A DNA stretch of 64,000 nt from Psychroflexus sp. ALD_RP9. Lineage in GTDB: Bacteria > Bacteroidota > Bacteroidia > Flavobacteriales > Flavobacteriaceae. Below, piece after piece: positions 28,366 through 37,461 of this stretch; the first letter of the stretch is position 1; the number at the start of each line of letters is the position of its first letter. Position numbers and translations under genes: made by a program. Below the pieces are notes generated by a model, which was not told where the DNA came from, searched no databases, and saw nothing but the letters and a program-made list of their open reading frames with translations. The stretch covers positions 2,232,001 through 2,296,000 of the forward strand of contig NZ_CP062973.1 of NCBI RefSeq assembly GCF_017311165.1, read 5' to 3'.

Positions 28366-29523
28366 ATGGAAAATTTTGAAATGACGGCCAAATGTCTCCA
28401 CGGTTTTGAGTCAATTTTAGCTAAAGAACTTAGAAATCTAGGAGCTATGAATGTTTCAGAAGGAGTGCGTCATGTTAGATTTATGGGTGATTTAGGCTTT
28501 ATGTACAAAGCTAACTTAAGTTTAAGAACAGCTGTAAGTGTTTTAAAGCCCATCTTAAATTTCAAAATCTTTAAAGAACAAGATTTTTATCAATCTGTTT
28601 ATGAATTCCCATGGGAAGATTTCGTTGATAAAAACGGCAGTTTTGCAATTGATTCTACCGTTAATTCAGACATATTTACGCATTCAAGATACGTTGTTTT
28701 TAGAGCAAAAGATGCTATTGTAGACCGATTTAGAGATAAATTTGGTACACGACCAAATATAGATACCAATGAACCTGATGTTCGTTTAAACGTTCATATA
28801 GATAGAAACACGTGTAATTTAAGTTTAAATACATCTGGCGAACCTTTATTTAAACGTGGTTACAGAAAATCGACCAACATTGCACCACTTAATGAAGTTT
28901 TAGCGGCCAGTTTATTATTGGCTTCGGGTTGGGATGGACAATGCGACTTTTTAGACCCAATGTGTGGTAGTGGTACTATTTTAATAGAAGCAGCAATGAT
29001 CGCTTGTCAAATCCCAGCAAATATCAATCGTGAGAACTTTGCTTTTATGAAGTGGAATAACTTCAACGAAGATTTTTTTGAAAAAATTAAAGATTCTACT
29101 TTGAAAAAGATGAGACCTTTTCACTTCAAAATAAAGGGTTATGATTTGTCTGGTGTTACACTTTCAAAAGCTCAAGAAAATATCGAAAATGCAAATTTAA
29201 CTGAATTTATTTCTGTAGAACAAGCCGATTTTTTTACAACTGAAAAGCTTGCAGACCGTCATTTGTTTATGTTATTTAATCCACCTTATGGCGAGCGTTT
29301 ACCAGTTGAAGTTCCTCGGTTTTACTCAAGTGTTGGAGATACTTTAAAACAAAATTATCCTGACACAACGGCTTGGTTTATTGTGCCTTTAGAGTCTGGT
29401 GCTATTAAACATGTAGGACTAAGGCCGAGTAGAAAAATAAAAGTGTTTAATGCTAGTATAGAATCACGTTTATTGCGATACGACATTTATAAAGGTTCTA
29501 AAAAAGCGAAATATCAAAACTAA
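28366..29523 (+). CDS. THUMP-domain 23S rRNA guanine-N2 methyltransferase (RlmL/COG0116 family)
   Basis: A 385-residue RNA methyltransferase: THUMP domain (about 1-160) for RNA binding and a Rossmann methyltransferase (about 165-380) with motif I DPMCGSGTILIEAA and catalytic NPPYGERL typical of N2-guanine methyltransferases. It corresponds to the N-terminal half of E. coli RlmKL; the RlmK half is absent. It converges with the DUF6048 gene with one base between the stop codons. Confidence 0.92.
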   Translation: MENFEMTAKCLHGFESILAKELRNLGAMNVSEGVRHVRFMGDLGFMYKANLSLRTAVSVLKPILNFKIFKEQDFYQSVYEFPWEDFVDKNGSFAIDSTVNSDIFTHSRYVVFRAKDAIVDRFRDKFGTRPNIDTNEPDVRLNVHIDRNTCNLSLNTSGEPLFKRGYRKSTNIAPLNEVLAASLLLASGWDGQCDFLDPMCGSGTILIEAAMIACQIPANINRENFAFMKWNNFNEDFFEKIKDSTLKKMRPFHFKIKGYDLSGVTLSKAQENIENANLTEFISVEQADFFTTEKLADRHLFMLFNPPYGERLPVEVPRFYSSVGDTLKQNYPDTTAWFIVPLESGAIKHVGLRPSRKIKVFNASIESRLLRYDIYKGSKKAKYQN

Positions 29524-29524
29524 A

Positions 29525-30238
29525 TCAGTTATCGATAGCTTGTTTTTTTAGTTTGGTATAAAGCGGTAGCATATAACTTATTGAATAGCCCCAACCAGCA
29601 CCAATGCTTGATGAATCATAGGTTCTGTTAAATCCAGGAATGTATAAATGGTCAAAATTATTAAGCTCAGTTGCACTGGTTTGAAGCTTCAATTGAACAT
29701 TTGCACCTAGAAATATATTTTTAAAAACTTCAACTCTTATTCCAGCTTTTAACTCGACCCAAGTAGCTGTTAAATTACCGAAGTTACGTTCTTCAGTTCT
29801 AATATCTGGATTAAAAAATGTATCTCTTGTGTAAATTGTGTATTCAGTTAAATCATGACTAAAACTAGCTGCACCGAAACGAAAACCAGCATAAATCAGG
29901 TTTTGCATGCCAATCCAATTTTCATAACTATTGTAATTAATACCAGCTTTTAAGTAAGCACCTTTGGTGTTAGAGGTTAGATTTTCTTCAGTATAGATTT
30001 TATCATCATAACCCAACTCGGCTGCAATATATAAACGTTTATTATAGCGATAATCTATAAAAGCTTCAGCGCCATTGTAATTTTCTTCTAAGATTGAACG
30101 TCCTATTTTACTTAAATCTACGCCAAAAGTAATACCATAACGTTCTTTGTAAGTAATGGAGTCTTGTGTTTGTGCTGAACTTGTAAAGTTAACAACCAGA
30201 AGACTAATGATAAATAAAGAGGTGAGTTTCGTTTTCAT
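29525..30238 (-). CDS. DUF6048 family outer-membrane beta-barrel-like protein
   Basis: A 237-residue exported protein with signal peptide (ending SSAQ) and alternating strands with aromatic ends, as in small outer-membrane barrels. It follows rlmD and the DUF6452 lipoprotein gene, and its start overlaps the latter by 35 bases. I recognise the trio as a conserved Flavobacteriia cluster (DUF6452-DUF6048 after rlmD). Function unknown; the lipoprotein and barrel may form an outer-membrane pair. Confidence 0.78.
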   Translation of the reverse strand: MKTKLTSLFIISLLVVNFTSSAQTQDSITYKERYGITFGVDLSKIGRSILEENYNGAEAFIDYRYNKRLYIAAELGYDDKIYTEENLTSNTKGAYLKAGINYNSYENWIGMQNLIYAGFRFGAASFSHDLTEYTIYTRDTFFNPDIRTEERNFGNLTATWVELKAGIRVEVFKNIFLGANVQLKLQTSATELNNFDHLYIPGFNRTYDSSSIGAGWGYSISYMLPLYTKLKKQAIDN

Positions 30239-30713
30239 TGTCGATGTTTGGTTGTTGTACAGCAGTGGCTTTAATCCACTCTAAAGCTTCATTGCTTTCT
30301 TCAATTTGAGTAACTTGAAAATCTAAAAATTCAACTTTATAACCACAGGCACGATTAATGTAAACATTCCGCCGTGCATAGTTAAAAATTAATTCGTCTG
30401 TATTAATCTCAGATTCGTTTTCACTATCAGCATTAATAGTCAACAAGAATCGTGTTGAATTTTGACTTGTCTTTAAAGGTAGTATGATTTCTGAAACATT
30501 ATCATATTCAATAAAATTTTCATTGTTTGTATCTGCACTTTGGATGACTAACTCATTTATATTTTTTTGAATTTCTGGATTATTGATATCAAAAAATTGA
30601 ATGATTAATCGTGGTGTTGTTGGTGTGTTTTCTGGGCAAATGTCGTCACGCTCGCAACTTGATAAGCCAATAGCTGCTAGCATAGATAAAATAAATAGAA
30701 GCCTTTGTTTCAT
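30204..30713 (-). CDS. DUF6452 family lipoprotein
   Basis: A 169-residue lipoprotein: signal peptide with lipobox GLSSC (Cys19), then a mostly beta domain with a conserved cysteine pair region (DDICPENTPTTPRL and ACGYKVEF). It starts three bases after rlmD and overlaps the DUF6048 barrel gene by 35 bases, so the three are cotranscribed. Function unknown. Confidence 0.78.
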   Translation of the reverse strand: MKQRLLFILSMLAAIGLSSCERDDICPENTPTTPRLIIQFFDINNPEIQKNINELVIQSADTNNENFIEYDNVSEIILPLKTSQNSTRFLLTINADSENESEINTDELIFNYARRNVYINRACGYKVEFLDFQVTQIEESNEALEWIKATAVQQPNIDNENETHLFIYH

Positions 30714-30716
30714 TGT

Positions 30717-32126
30717 TTATCGTAATTCAAGTTTAACCACATTTTCAACATGATGCGTTTGCGGAAACATATCTACAGGTTGAACTTTTGTTACTTTATA
30801 AAATTCATCTAGCAAAGCTAAATCTCTTGCTTGAGTTGCCGAATTACAGCTAACGTAAACAATCGTTTTTGGTTTTAAAAATTTAATTTGCTCGATAACA
30901 TCGGCATGCATTCCTTCTCTTGGTGGATCAGTAATAATGATATCAGGTTTACCGTTTTGTTTTACAAAGGATTTGGTAAAGACTTTTTTCATGTCACCTG
31001 CAAAGAAGCTTGTGTTATTAATGGCATTAAAATTAGCATTTTCTTTGGCGGCTTCAATTGCTTCAGGCACAGCTTCTATGCCGACCACATGTTTAGCTTG
31101 TTTAGCTACAAATTGTGCAATAGTTCCTGTACCTGTATAAAGGTCATAAACCAATTCGTCTCCATTTAAACTGGCAAATTCTCTTGTGATCTTATATAGT
31201 TCGTATGCTTGATCGGAGTTAGTTTGGTAAAATGATTTTGCTGTAATTTTAAATTTCAAGCCTTCCATTTCTTCAAAAATATGGTCGCGTCCATGGTAAC
31301 AAATTACGTTTTGGTCGTAAATAGTATCGTTTGCTTTTTGATTGATTACAAATAGGAGTGAGGTAATACTAGGAAACTCATTTTTTAAGTAATCTAAAAT
31401 CAGTTCACGATTAACTTTATCATCTTCAAAAAACTGAACTAAAACCATAACTTCTCCAATAGAGCTAGTTCTAATCATCAATGTTCTAAGCAAACCTTTT
31501 TGCTCACGAACATTAAAAAAATCTAAATGATGTTTAGTTGCAAAATCTTTAAGACCGTTTCTAATAGCGTTACTCGGGTCCGCTTGTAAATGACATTGAT
31601 TGAGGTCTAAAATTTTATCCCACATGCCAGGAATATGAAATCCTAAGGCATTTTTATTGGTAATGGTATTATTATTTTCAATTTCATTTTTAGTTAACCA
31701 TCGGCTATCACTAAATGAAAATTCCATTTTATTTCGATAGAAATAGGTCTTTTGGCTTCCTAAAATCGGTTGGGTTTCGGGAAGTTCAATTTTTCCTATA
31801 CGTTTTAAATTTTCAAGGACTTCTTTTTCTTTATAATAAAGTTGATGTTCGTAAGCCATATTCTGCCATTTACAACCACCACATGTTCCAAAATGTTCGC
31901 AAACAGGCTCAGTTCTTTTAGGTGAAGCTTCAACTATTTTTGTAGGTTTAGCTTGGTAGTAAGCTTTTCGTTTTTTGTAGGTTTGAACATTAACCACATC
32001 ACCAGGGACAACTTGGTCTACAATTAAAACGCGACCATCTGGCGCTTTAGCGATACCTTTACCTTTACTTCCAGCATCAATTATTTCTACAGCTTCAAAA
32101 GCTTTACGTTTATTTCTTCTTGCCAT
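30717..32126 (-). CDS. rlmD: 23S rRNA (uracil-1939-C5)-methyltransferase RlmD
   Basis: Makes m5U in 23S rRNA. I choose the ATG at 32126 (MARRNKRK, 469 residues); an upstream TTG at 32144 would add six residues. Order: basic tail, TRAM domain (about 10-60), 4Fe-4S ligands in VCEHFGTCGGCKWQ, a central RNA-binding region, SAM motif YDLYTGTGTIAQF and the catalytic cysteine in VYVSCNSATQ. All key residues are intact. It heads the rlmD-DUF6452-DUF6048 operon. Confidence 0.93.
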   Translation of the reverse strand: MARRNKRKAFEAVEIIDAGSKGKGIAKAPDGRVLIVDQVVPGDVVNVQTYKKRKAYYQAKPTKIVEASPKRTEPVCEHFGTCGGCKWQNMAYEHQLYYKEKEVLENLKRIGKIELPETQPILGSQKTYFYRNKMEFSFSDSRWLTKNEIENNNTITNKNALGFHIPGMWDKILDLNQCHLQADPSNAIRNGLKDFATKHHLDFFNVREQKGLLRTLMIRTSSIGEVMVLVQFFEDDKVNRELILDYLKNEFPSITSLLFVINQKANDTIYDQNVICYHGRDHIFEEMEGLKFKITAKSFYQTNSDQAYELYKITREFASLNGDELVYDLYTGTGTIAQFVAKQAKHVVGIEAVPEAIEAAKENANFNAINNTSFFAGDMKKVFTKSFVKQNGKPDIIITDPPREGMHADVIEQIKFLKPKTIVYVSCNSATQARDLALLDEFYKVTKVQPVDMFPQTHHVENVVKLELR

Positions 32127-32196
32127 ATCGCAAAAATAAGGCAATGTTTTAATTATGCCTTTATTCGCATCAATTTCTTTTAAAATGAGATTCTCA

Positions 32197-33636
32197 TTAA
32201 ATTATTTCAATTAGAATTACCCAAAAGCTGACTAAAATGGGACCAAGAATGCCAATAAAAATTCCGCCAAACCTAAAGTCTTTTTGGTCGAGTTTTCCAG
32301 TGCTATAAGCAATCGCGTTTGGTGGTGTAGAAACGGGTAGGAGTAAGGCACAAGAAGCGCTCAACGCAATAATAAGCGGCATTACTTTCGGAGACTGCTC
32401 AGGAATTAAAATAGCCATTGAAATTGCTAACGGAACCATAATAGTAGTGGTTGCAGTGTTACTCATAATATTAGAGAAAACAACGCTAATTAAAGCAAAA
32501 ACAATAGCTAATATATAAAAGTTGAAGTCTTTAATGTTAATAAAACTGATGAAGTAATCGGTTAATCCTTGTTGTTGAACAGCAATCCCTAATGCCAATC
32601 CACCAGCAACCAACATTAAGGTATCCCAAGGAAGTTTTCGCATGTCGTCAGCATCTAATATGCCAAACATGGTTAAGCCTACAATCGGAATACCTGAAAC
32701 TGCAGCAACCGGAATACCTGTCCATTGAGAGCTTAACCAAAATAATAAGCTAGACAAGATAATAATAACAGTTACTCGAACCTGTGGTTTTGTAATGCTT
32801 TCGTCTGTATTCTGCTTCGTTTTTTGCAAAAAACTCAAGTCTAAAGATTTACGTTTTATTTTATATTTTTTAAGAAGACCATACCAAAATGCAAAAATCA
32901 AAATTAAAGCCACAGGAACTCCAATTAGCATCCATTCCATAAAACTAATTCGAATACCAATACCATCTAGAGCACCAACGGCAATTGCGTTGGGAGCAGA
33001 TCCAATAATAGTTCCCATGCCACCAATAGCAGCTGCCGTCGGAATACCAATTAAAAGAGCTTTGGTAAGTGGTGCGTCTTTACCAAGGCTTAATGTAATT
33101 GGCGTAATACTAGCAATCATCATGGCAGTTGTTGCTGTATTACTCATCAACATTGATAAAAAAGCTGTTATTAGCATTAATCCTAACAAAATATATTTTG
33201 ATTTTTCACCTAATTTAGGCACTATAATTTTGAGTAAGGATTGGTCTAAAGCGGTTTTTTGCATGGCTTGAGCAATAAAAAAACCACCTAAAAACAACCA
33301 AATAACAGAGTCAGACCAGGTTTGAACATATTGTTTAACATTTTCCGACTCTAAGTTACTCATCGTAAAAACTAAGGCGCCAATAATTAAGATACCAACA
33401 GCAAAAGGTGGTATGGCTTCAGTTACCCATAAGCCAACTGCAAATATTAAAATGAAGAGAACTGATGTTTGTCCTTCTGTGAAATTTGGGGCTTTAATAG
33501 CATAACTTAGCCCTAATGCAATTAAAAAGCTTAAAACAAATTGAAGTGACCGGCTTTTCCAATTAACTTGTCTTACTAAGTTTTTGTTTAATTTATTGAT
33601 AATCTTTGTAGCATATCGTCTTGAATCAGATTGCAT
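32197..33636 (-). CDS. DASS/SLC13-family sodium-coupled anion symporter
   Basis: A 479-residue inner-membrane transporter with about eleven helices and two inverted halves, each with the family SNT signature (MSNTATTAMM at about 160 and IMSNTATTTIM at about 395), which bind Na+ and substrate carboxylate, and a late VSTPPNAIAYSTG segment. Imports dicarboxylates, citrate or sulfate in other organisms; the substrate here is unknown. Single gene, transcribed away from rocD. A possible -7 element (CAAAATTA on the plus strand, 33657-33664) precedes it. Confidence 0.9.
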   Translation of the reverse strand: MQSDSRRYATKIINKLNKNLVRQVNWKSRSLQFVLSFLIALGLSYAIKAPNFTEGQTSVLFILIFAVGLWVTEAIPPFAVGILIIGALVFTMSNLESENVKQYVQTWSDSVIWLFLGGFFIAQAMQKTALDQSLLKIIVPKLGEKSKYILLGLMLITAFLSMLMSNTATTAMMIASITPITLSLGKDAPLTKALLIGIPTAAAIGGMGTIIGSAPNAIAVGALDGIGIRISFMEWMLIGVPVALILIFAFWYGLLKKYKIKRKSLDLSFLQKTKQNTDESITKPQVRVTVIIILSSLLFWLSSQWTGIPVAAVSGIPIVGLTMFGILDADDMRKLPWDTLMLVAGGLALGIAVQQQGLTDYFISFINIKDFNFYILAIVFALISVVFSNIMSNTATTTIMVPLAISMAILIPEQSPKVMPLIIALSASCALLLPVSTPPNAIAYSTGKLDQKDFRFGGIFIGILGPILVSFWVILIEII

Positions 33637-33790
33637 ATGGCCAAGTTTTAGTATTTCAAAATTAATAGTTGTAAATTCATTAAACTATGATTTTAGGCAC
33701 TAAATAAGACATCTTTATTTATAATAATACTAAATTAGTGAAAATAACTAGTTTTCAAATTTCTTTACGAAAAATTGAATGTTAGATGTT

Positions 33791-33798
33791 TATTTTTG
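33791..33798 (+). promoter_or_regulatory. -7 element upstream of rocD
   Basis: TATTTTTG matches TAnnTTTG and lies 28 bases before the rocD ATG. No TTG at the standard distance, so this is only a partial promoter call. Confidence 0.4.
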
Positions 33799-33825
33799 TG
33801 AAAATTCATTTTTAAAATTAATTAC

Positions 33826-35109
33826 ATGAAAGTAGAAGACGTAAAAACTTCAGCACAAGCAATAGAATTAGAAGATAAACATGGCGCTCATAATTACCAT
33901 CCATTACCAGCAGTACTCAAAAAAGGTGATGGTGTTTTTGTTTGGGATGTTGAAGATAAAAAATATTACGATTTCCTTTCGGCTTATTCAGCTGTAAATC
34001 AAGGACATTGCCATCCTAGAATTGTTGATGCAATGACAAAACAAGCCAACACAATTACCTTAACTTCAAGAGCCTTTCATAATAATGTTTTAGGTGTTTT
34101 TGAAAAATACGCAACAGATTATTTCAATTTTGATAAGTTATTACCAATGAATACTGGTGCAGAAGCTGTAGAAACTGCTATCAAAATTTGTCGTAAATGG
34201 GCTTATGAGAAAAAAGGGATTAAAGAACAAGATGCCCAAATTATTGTATTTGAAAATAACTTTCACGGTAGAACAACGACCATCATATCATTTAGTAATG
34301 ATGAAGGTGCTAGAAAGAATTTTGGCCCATATACACCTGGTTTTATAAAAATACCTTACAATGATGCTGATGCCTTAGAGAAAGTTTTAAAAGAACATGA
34401 TAATATTGCAGGTGCTTTAATCGAACCAATTCAAGGTGAGGCTGGAGTTTACACGCCTAGCGACGACTTTATTCCTAAAGTAAAAGAATTATGCCAGCAA
34501 CATGAGGTTTTGTTTATGGCTGATGAAATTCAAACAGGTATTGCAAGAACTGGAGCCTTATTAGCTGTCTGTGGAAAATGTGATTGCCAAGGCCACTGTG
34601 AGCGTCAAGATGCAACTTACTCAAGACCAGATATTTTAATTTTAGGTAAAGCACTCTCAGGTGGCGCTTATCCTGTTTCTGCTGTCTTAGCCGATGATGC
34701 TGTTATGAATGTTATTCAACCTGGTCAACATGGCTCAACATTTGGCGGTAATCCTGTTGCTGCTGCAGTTGCTATGGAAGCACTTGAGGTGGTCAGAGAT
34801 GAAAAATTAGCCCAAAATGCACGTGAACTTGGCGATTTGTTTAGAAGTGAATTGAATAAATTTATTGAAACAACTGATATAGTGAAGCTTGTTCGCGGAC
34901 GAGGATTGTTAAATGCTATCGTTATTAATGACACTGAAGATAGCTCAACTGCTTGGGATATTTGTATGGCACTAAAAGAAAACGGCCTATTAGCAAAACC
35001 AACTCACGGTAATATTATTCGTTTTGCGCCACCATTAGTTATTACTAAAGATCAAATTATGGATTGTGTTTCAATAATTATAAAAACTTTAAAAGAATTT
35101 GATAAATAA
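33826..35109 (+). CDS. rocD: Ornithine delta-aminotransferase
   Basis: PLP enzyme that moves the delta-amino group of ornithine to 2-oxoglutarate, linking arginine and proline metabolism. The 427-residue product has the class III aminotransferase motifs: NTGAEAVETAIK, ENNFHGRTTT, ADEIQTGIARTG and the PLP lysine in ILGKALSGG (Lys275). An insertion just before it (residues 249-258) has four cysteines in CGKCDCQGHC, which could bind a metal; similar inserts are known from Bacteroidota enzymes. Cotranscribed with the rhodanese lipoprotein that follows at once. Confidence 0.94.
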   Translation: MKVEDVKTSAQAIELEDKHGAHNYHPLPAVLKKGDGVFVWDVEDKKYYDFLSAYSAVNQGHCHPRIVDAMTKQANTITLTSRAFHNNVLGVFEKYATDYFNFDKLLPMNTGAEAVETAIKICRKWAYEKKGIKEQDAQIIVFENNFHGRTTTIISFSNDEGARKNFGPYTPGFIKIPYNDADALEKVLKEHDNIAGALIEPIQGEAGVYTPSDDFIPKVKELCQQHEVLFMADEIQTGIARTGALLAVCGKCDCQGHCERQDATYSRPDILILGKALSGGAYPVSAVLADDAVMNVIQPGQHGSTFGGNPVAAAVAMEALEVVRDEKLAQNARELGDLFRSELNKFIETTDIVKLVRGRGLLNAIVINDTEDSSTAWDICMALKENGLLAKPTHGNIIRFAPPLVITKDQIMDCVSIIIKTLKEFDK

Positions 35110-35110
35110 A

Positions 35111-35503
35111 GTGAAAATAACTTTTAAAAATTTACTATTAATAAGTACATTGATTTTAACTGTGGCTTGTACAACTTCAACTTCACAAGAAGTTGAAGTT
35201 GTTGAGCCACAAAAATTTAAGCAGGTTTTAGAAAATAATCCTCATACTTTATTACTTGATTTAAGGACGCCAGAAGAGTTTCAAGAATCACATTTACCAA
35301 ATGCGGTAAACATAGATTTTGAAGCTGATGATTTTGAATCTCAATTAAAATCTGCTGTCGACACGACTTCAACCGTATTCATTTATTGTAGAACAGGTAA
35401 TAAAAGCGGTCAAACCAACACAATGCTTCAAAACATGAAAATAGATACCATTATTGAATTAGGTAATGGATTTGAATCTTGGGAAGCCCAATTCGGAAAT
35501 TAA
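35111..35503 (+). CDS. Rhodanese-domain lipoprotein
   Basis: A 130-residue exported single-domain rhodanese. I choose GTG at 35111, one base after the rocD stop, giving MKITFKN and a lipobox in LTVACT; a TTG at 35099 inside rocD would add four residues. The catalytic loop is YCRTGNKSG, with the active cysteine, and the opening strand is LLLDLRTPEEF. Envelope sulfur-transfer or thiol chemistry is likely; the acceptor is unknown. Position directly after rocD looks like operon packing rather than a shared pathway. Confidence 0.88.
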   Translation: MKITFKNLLLISTLILTVACTTSTSQEVEVVEPQKFKQVLENNPHTLLLDLRTPEEFQESHLPNAVNIDFEADDFESQLKSAVDTTSTVFIYCRTGNKSGQTNTMLQNMKIDTIIELGNGFESWEAQFGN

Positions 35504-35577
35504 TCTAAGTTTACCAAAACAATTTCTACCAAAAAAGTAGAGCTGATTTAAAAAACAAATAAAATATTAAAAGTATA

Positions 35578-36114
35578 TTATTCTGGGATTAGTTGTTCCG
35601 CCAATAGTTTTTTAGCACGTAATAATTTTACCTTTATATTATTAATGGGTTGATTAAGTTCTTCTGCTATAGCTTTATAGCTTAATTCTTTAAAATAGCG
35701 CAAATGTATGACTTCTTGGTAATGCGGCTTTAAACTTTTAATGTGTGCTAATAATTTGGTTAAATTCTGTTCAGTTATAATTCGGTCTTCGGCAGTAGGT
35801 TCAATATCAACAATTTGGTTAGCATTTTTTTGATCTAAATCTGATGTCTCAATACTTTTTTTTCGATTGATATCTATTTGAATATTTTTAGAAATGGTAA
35901 TTAACCAAGTTTTAAAATTAAACTGATCTTGATAGGTGTCTAACTTATCGAAAGCTCGTGCAAAGCTTTGAATACAAACTTCTTCAGCTTGATAAGTATT
36001 TTTGGTGCGTTTTAACTGAAAAGCATAAACACTATCCCAATATTTATCCATTAACTTTTTAAAAGCCGATTGTTCACCTTTTTTTGCTGCTTCTATAAGT
36101 TGTTGATTTGTCAT
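35578..36114 (-). CDS. ECF-type RNA polymerase sigma factor
   Basis: A 178-residue sigma-70 family member with region 2 (about 10-75; FKTWLITISKNIQID binds the -10 strand) and region 4 (about 120-175; ELSYKAIAEELNQPINNIKV HTH). Regions 1 and 3 are missing, as expected of ECF factors. No anti-sigma gene is adjacent. It is last in a run aminotransferase-murB-membrane protein-glycosyltransferase-sigma, six bases after the glycosyltransferase gene. Confidence 0.92.
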   Translation of the reverse strand: MTNQQLIEAAKKGEQSAFKKLMDKYWDSVYAFQLKRTKNTYQAEEVCIQSFARAFDKLDTYQDQFNFKTWLITISKNIQIDINRKKSIETSDLDQKNANQIVDIEPTAEDRIITEQNLTKLLAHIKSLKPHYQEVIHLRYFKELSYKAIAEELNQPINNIKVKLLRAKKLLAEQLIPE

Positions 36115-36120
36115 ACTAGT

Positions 36121-37203
36121 TTACCAGTGTTTAGGCGGTTTAAATTGATTTAAAATCAAAATATAAAGCTGTAAAATAACTAAATTCAGTTCTAAAAAAG
36201 GCCAGAATAGTAAGATTTTTAAAGATTTAACGATGTTTTTATAATTAATGAAAACTGCTATTTGTAAGCTCCAAGTTAAAATTAAGCTAATTATTGCTAA
36301 TAACCAATATTCGGTAAAGCTAAGACCTATGATGCTTATCAATGCCGAAACTCTGGCTAATGCTATTGCACCTAATTCTAACTTCTGTGAAAAACGATAA
36401 TTTGGTGCTGTTGTATAATGCCGTTTTTTTTGATTAATCCAATGCTTCAATTTTGTTTCTGGCTCACTTTCAGTAAAAGCTCTCTGATCAGTTTGCACAT
36501 CGATATTTTTTTTCGGAAAACGTTGAACCAACATATCATCATCTCCAGATTGCAAATGCTGGTCTAACTCAAATTGGTTATATTTTATAAAAGCTGTTTT
36601 CATAACGGCTAAATTTCGGCCTACGCCCATATAAGCATTCTTGAGCCGCGCAAAGTTAATATATTGAATTGCTGTTGAGGTTGTTTCTAATTGAATTAGT
36701 GAGTTTAACCAACTAGCTTTTGTTTTGTAAGGCGAAATTCCTAAGACTAAGTGAGTATCTTGAGATAATTTTTGCGTCATTAAAGCTGCCCAATTTCGGC
36801 TGAAAGGTTCGCAGTCGGCATCTGTAAATAGAAGATGATTAAACTTTGAAGCTTCTACACCAGCTAACAATGCTTGACGTTTTCTTGGTTGGTTATAATC
36901 TAAGTTGATGATTTTTAGGTGAGGAAACTTCAACTGAAATTTCTCTAGTACTGATAGGGTTTCGTCTGTAGAATGATCGTTAACAACAACAACTTCAAAT
37001 TGCTTTAATTCTTGTTGAAGTATTTTCGGTAGTTTGTTGTGTAGATTTTTAGCTTCATTGTGAGCACAAATGATAATGCTAACAGATTTTTCTTCAGTAG
37101 AGAAATAACCAACTTCTATTTTTCTGCCGAGATAAAAGTATGTGAGATTTACTAATAAGTACAAGCTTAGTGAAAAACCAAGCAAACTTAAAAGCAAAAT
37201 CAT
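36121..37203 (-). CDS. Membrane glycosyltransferase, GT2 family
   Basis: A 360-residue processive or transfer-type GT2 enzyme. I choose ATG at 37203; a TTG two codons upstream is less likely. One N-terminal membrane helix (1-22), GT-A domain with IIICAHNEAKN, VVVNDHSTDETL, the metal-binding FTDADCEP (about 131-138) and acceptor motif GDDDML, a QKKRHYTT-like segment, and two or three C-terminal membrane helices. Adds a sugar to an envelope lipid or polysaccharide; substrate unknown. Confidence 0.87.
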   Translation of the reverse strand: MILLLSLLGFSLSLYLLVNLTYFYLGRKIEVGYFSTEEKSVSIIICAHNEAKNLHNKLPKILQQELKQFEVVVVNDHSTDETLSVLEKFQLKFPHLKIINLDYNQPRKRQALLAGVEASKFNHLLFTDADCEPFSRNWAALMTQKLSQDTHLVLGISPYKTKASWLNSLIQLETTSTAIQYINFARLKNAYMGVGRNLAVMKTAFIKYNQFELDQHLQSGDDDMLVQRFPKKNIDVQTDQRAFTESEPETKLKHWINQKKRHYTTAPNYRFSQKLELGAIALARVSALISIIGLSFTEYWLLAIISLILTWSLQIAVFINYKNIVKSLKILLFWPFLELNLVILQLYILILNQFKPPKHW

Positions 37204-37220
37204 AAACAAGTGAATGAAGA

Positions 37221-37424
37221 TTATTTAGAACCTTTGCAATCGGTTTGTTGGTCTGGCGTTTTACCGCAAAAGCTACAGGCTTCACCATTTTTGTTTAAAA
37301 ATGGACTTTGACTAGCACATGTGCCAGCAAATTTGCCATCTTTTTTCCCCCATATTTTTATGGCAATACCAGCAACGGCGAGACCTAATAGAGCTAAACT
37401 TAATAATAAAACTTTAGTAATCAT
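37221..37424 (-). CDS. Small conserved membrane or secreted protein with four cysteines
   Basis: A 67-residue protein with one N-terminal membrane helix or signal (about 3-24) and a short exported tail holding CASQSPF, ACSFCG and DCKGSK. It matches a small Flavobacteriia family usually listed as 'membrane or secreted protein'. The cysteine spacing could bind a metal or form disulfides. It sits 17 bases before the glycosyltransferase gene. Function unknown. Confidence 0.72.
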   Translation of the reverse strand: MITKVLLLSLALLGLAVAGIAIKIWGKKDGKFAGTCASQSPFLNKNGEACSFCGKTPDQQTDCKGSK

Positions 37425-37461
37425 ATTAAAAAATTATAATTGCAAAGTTAACAAAAAGCAA

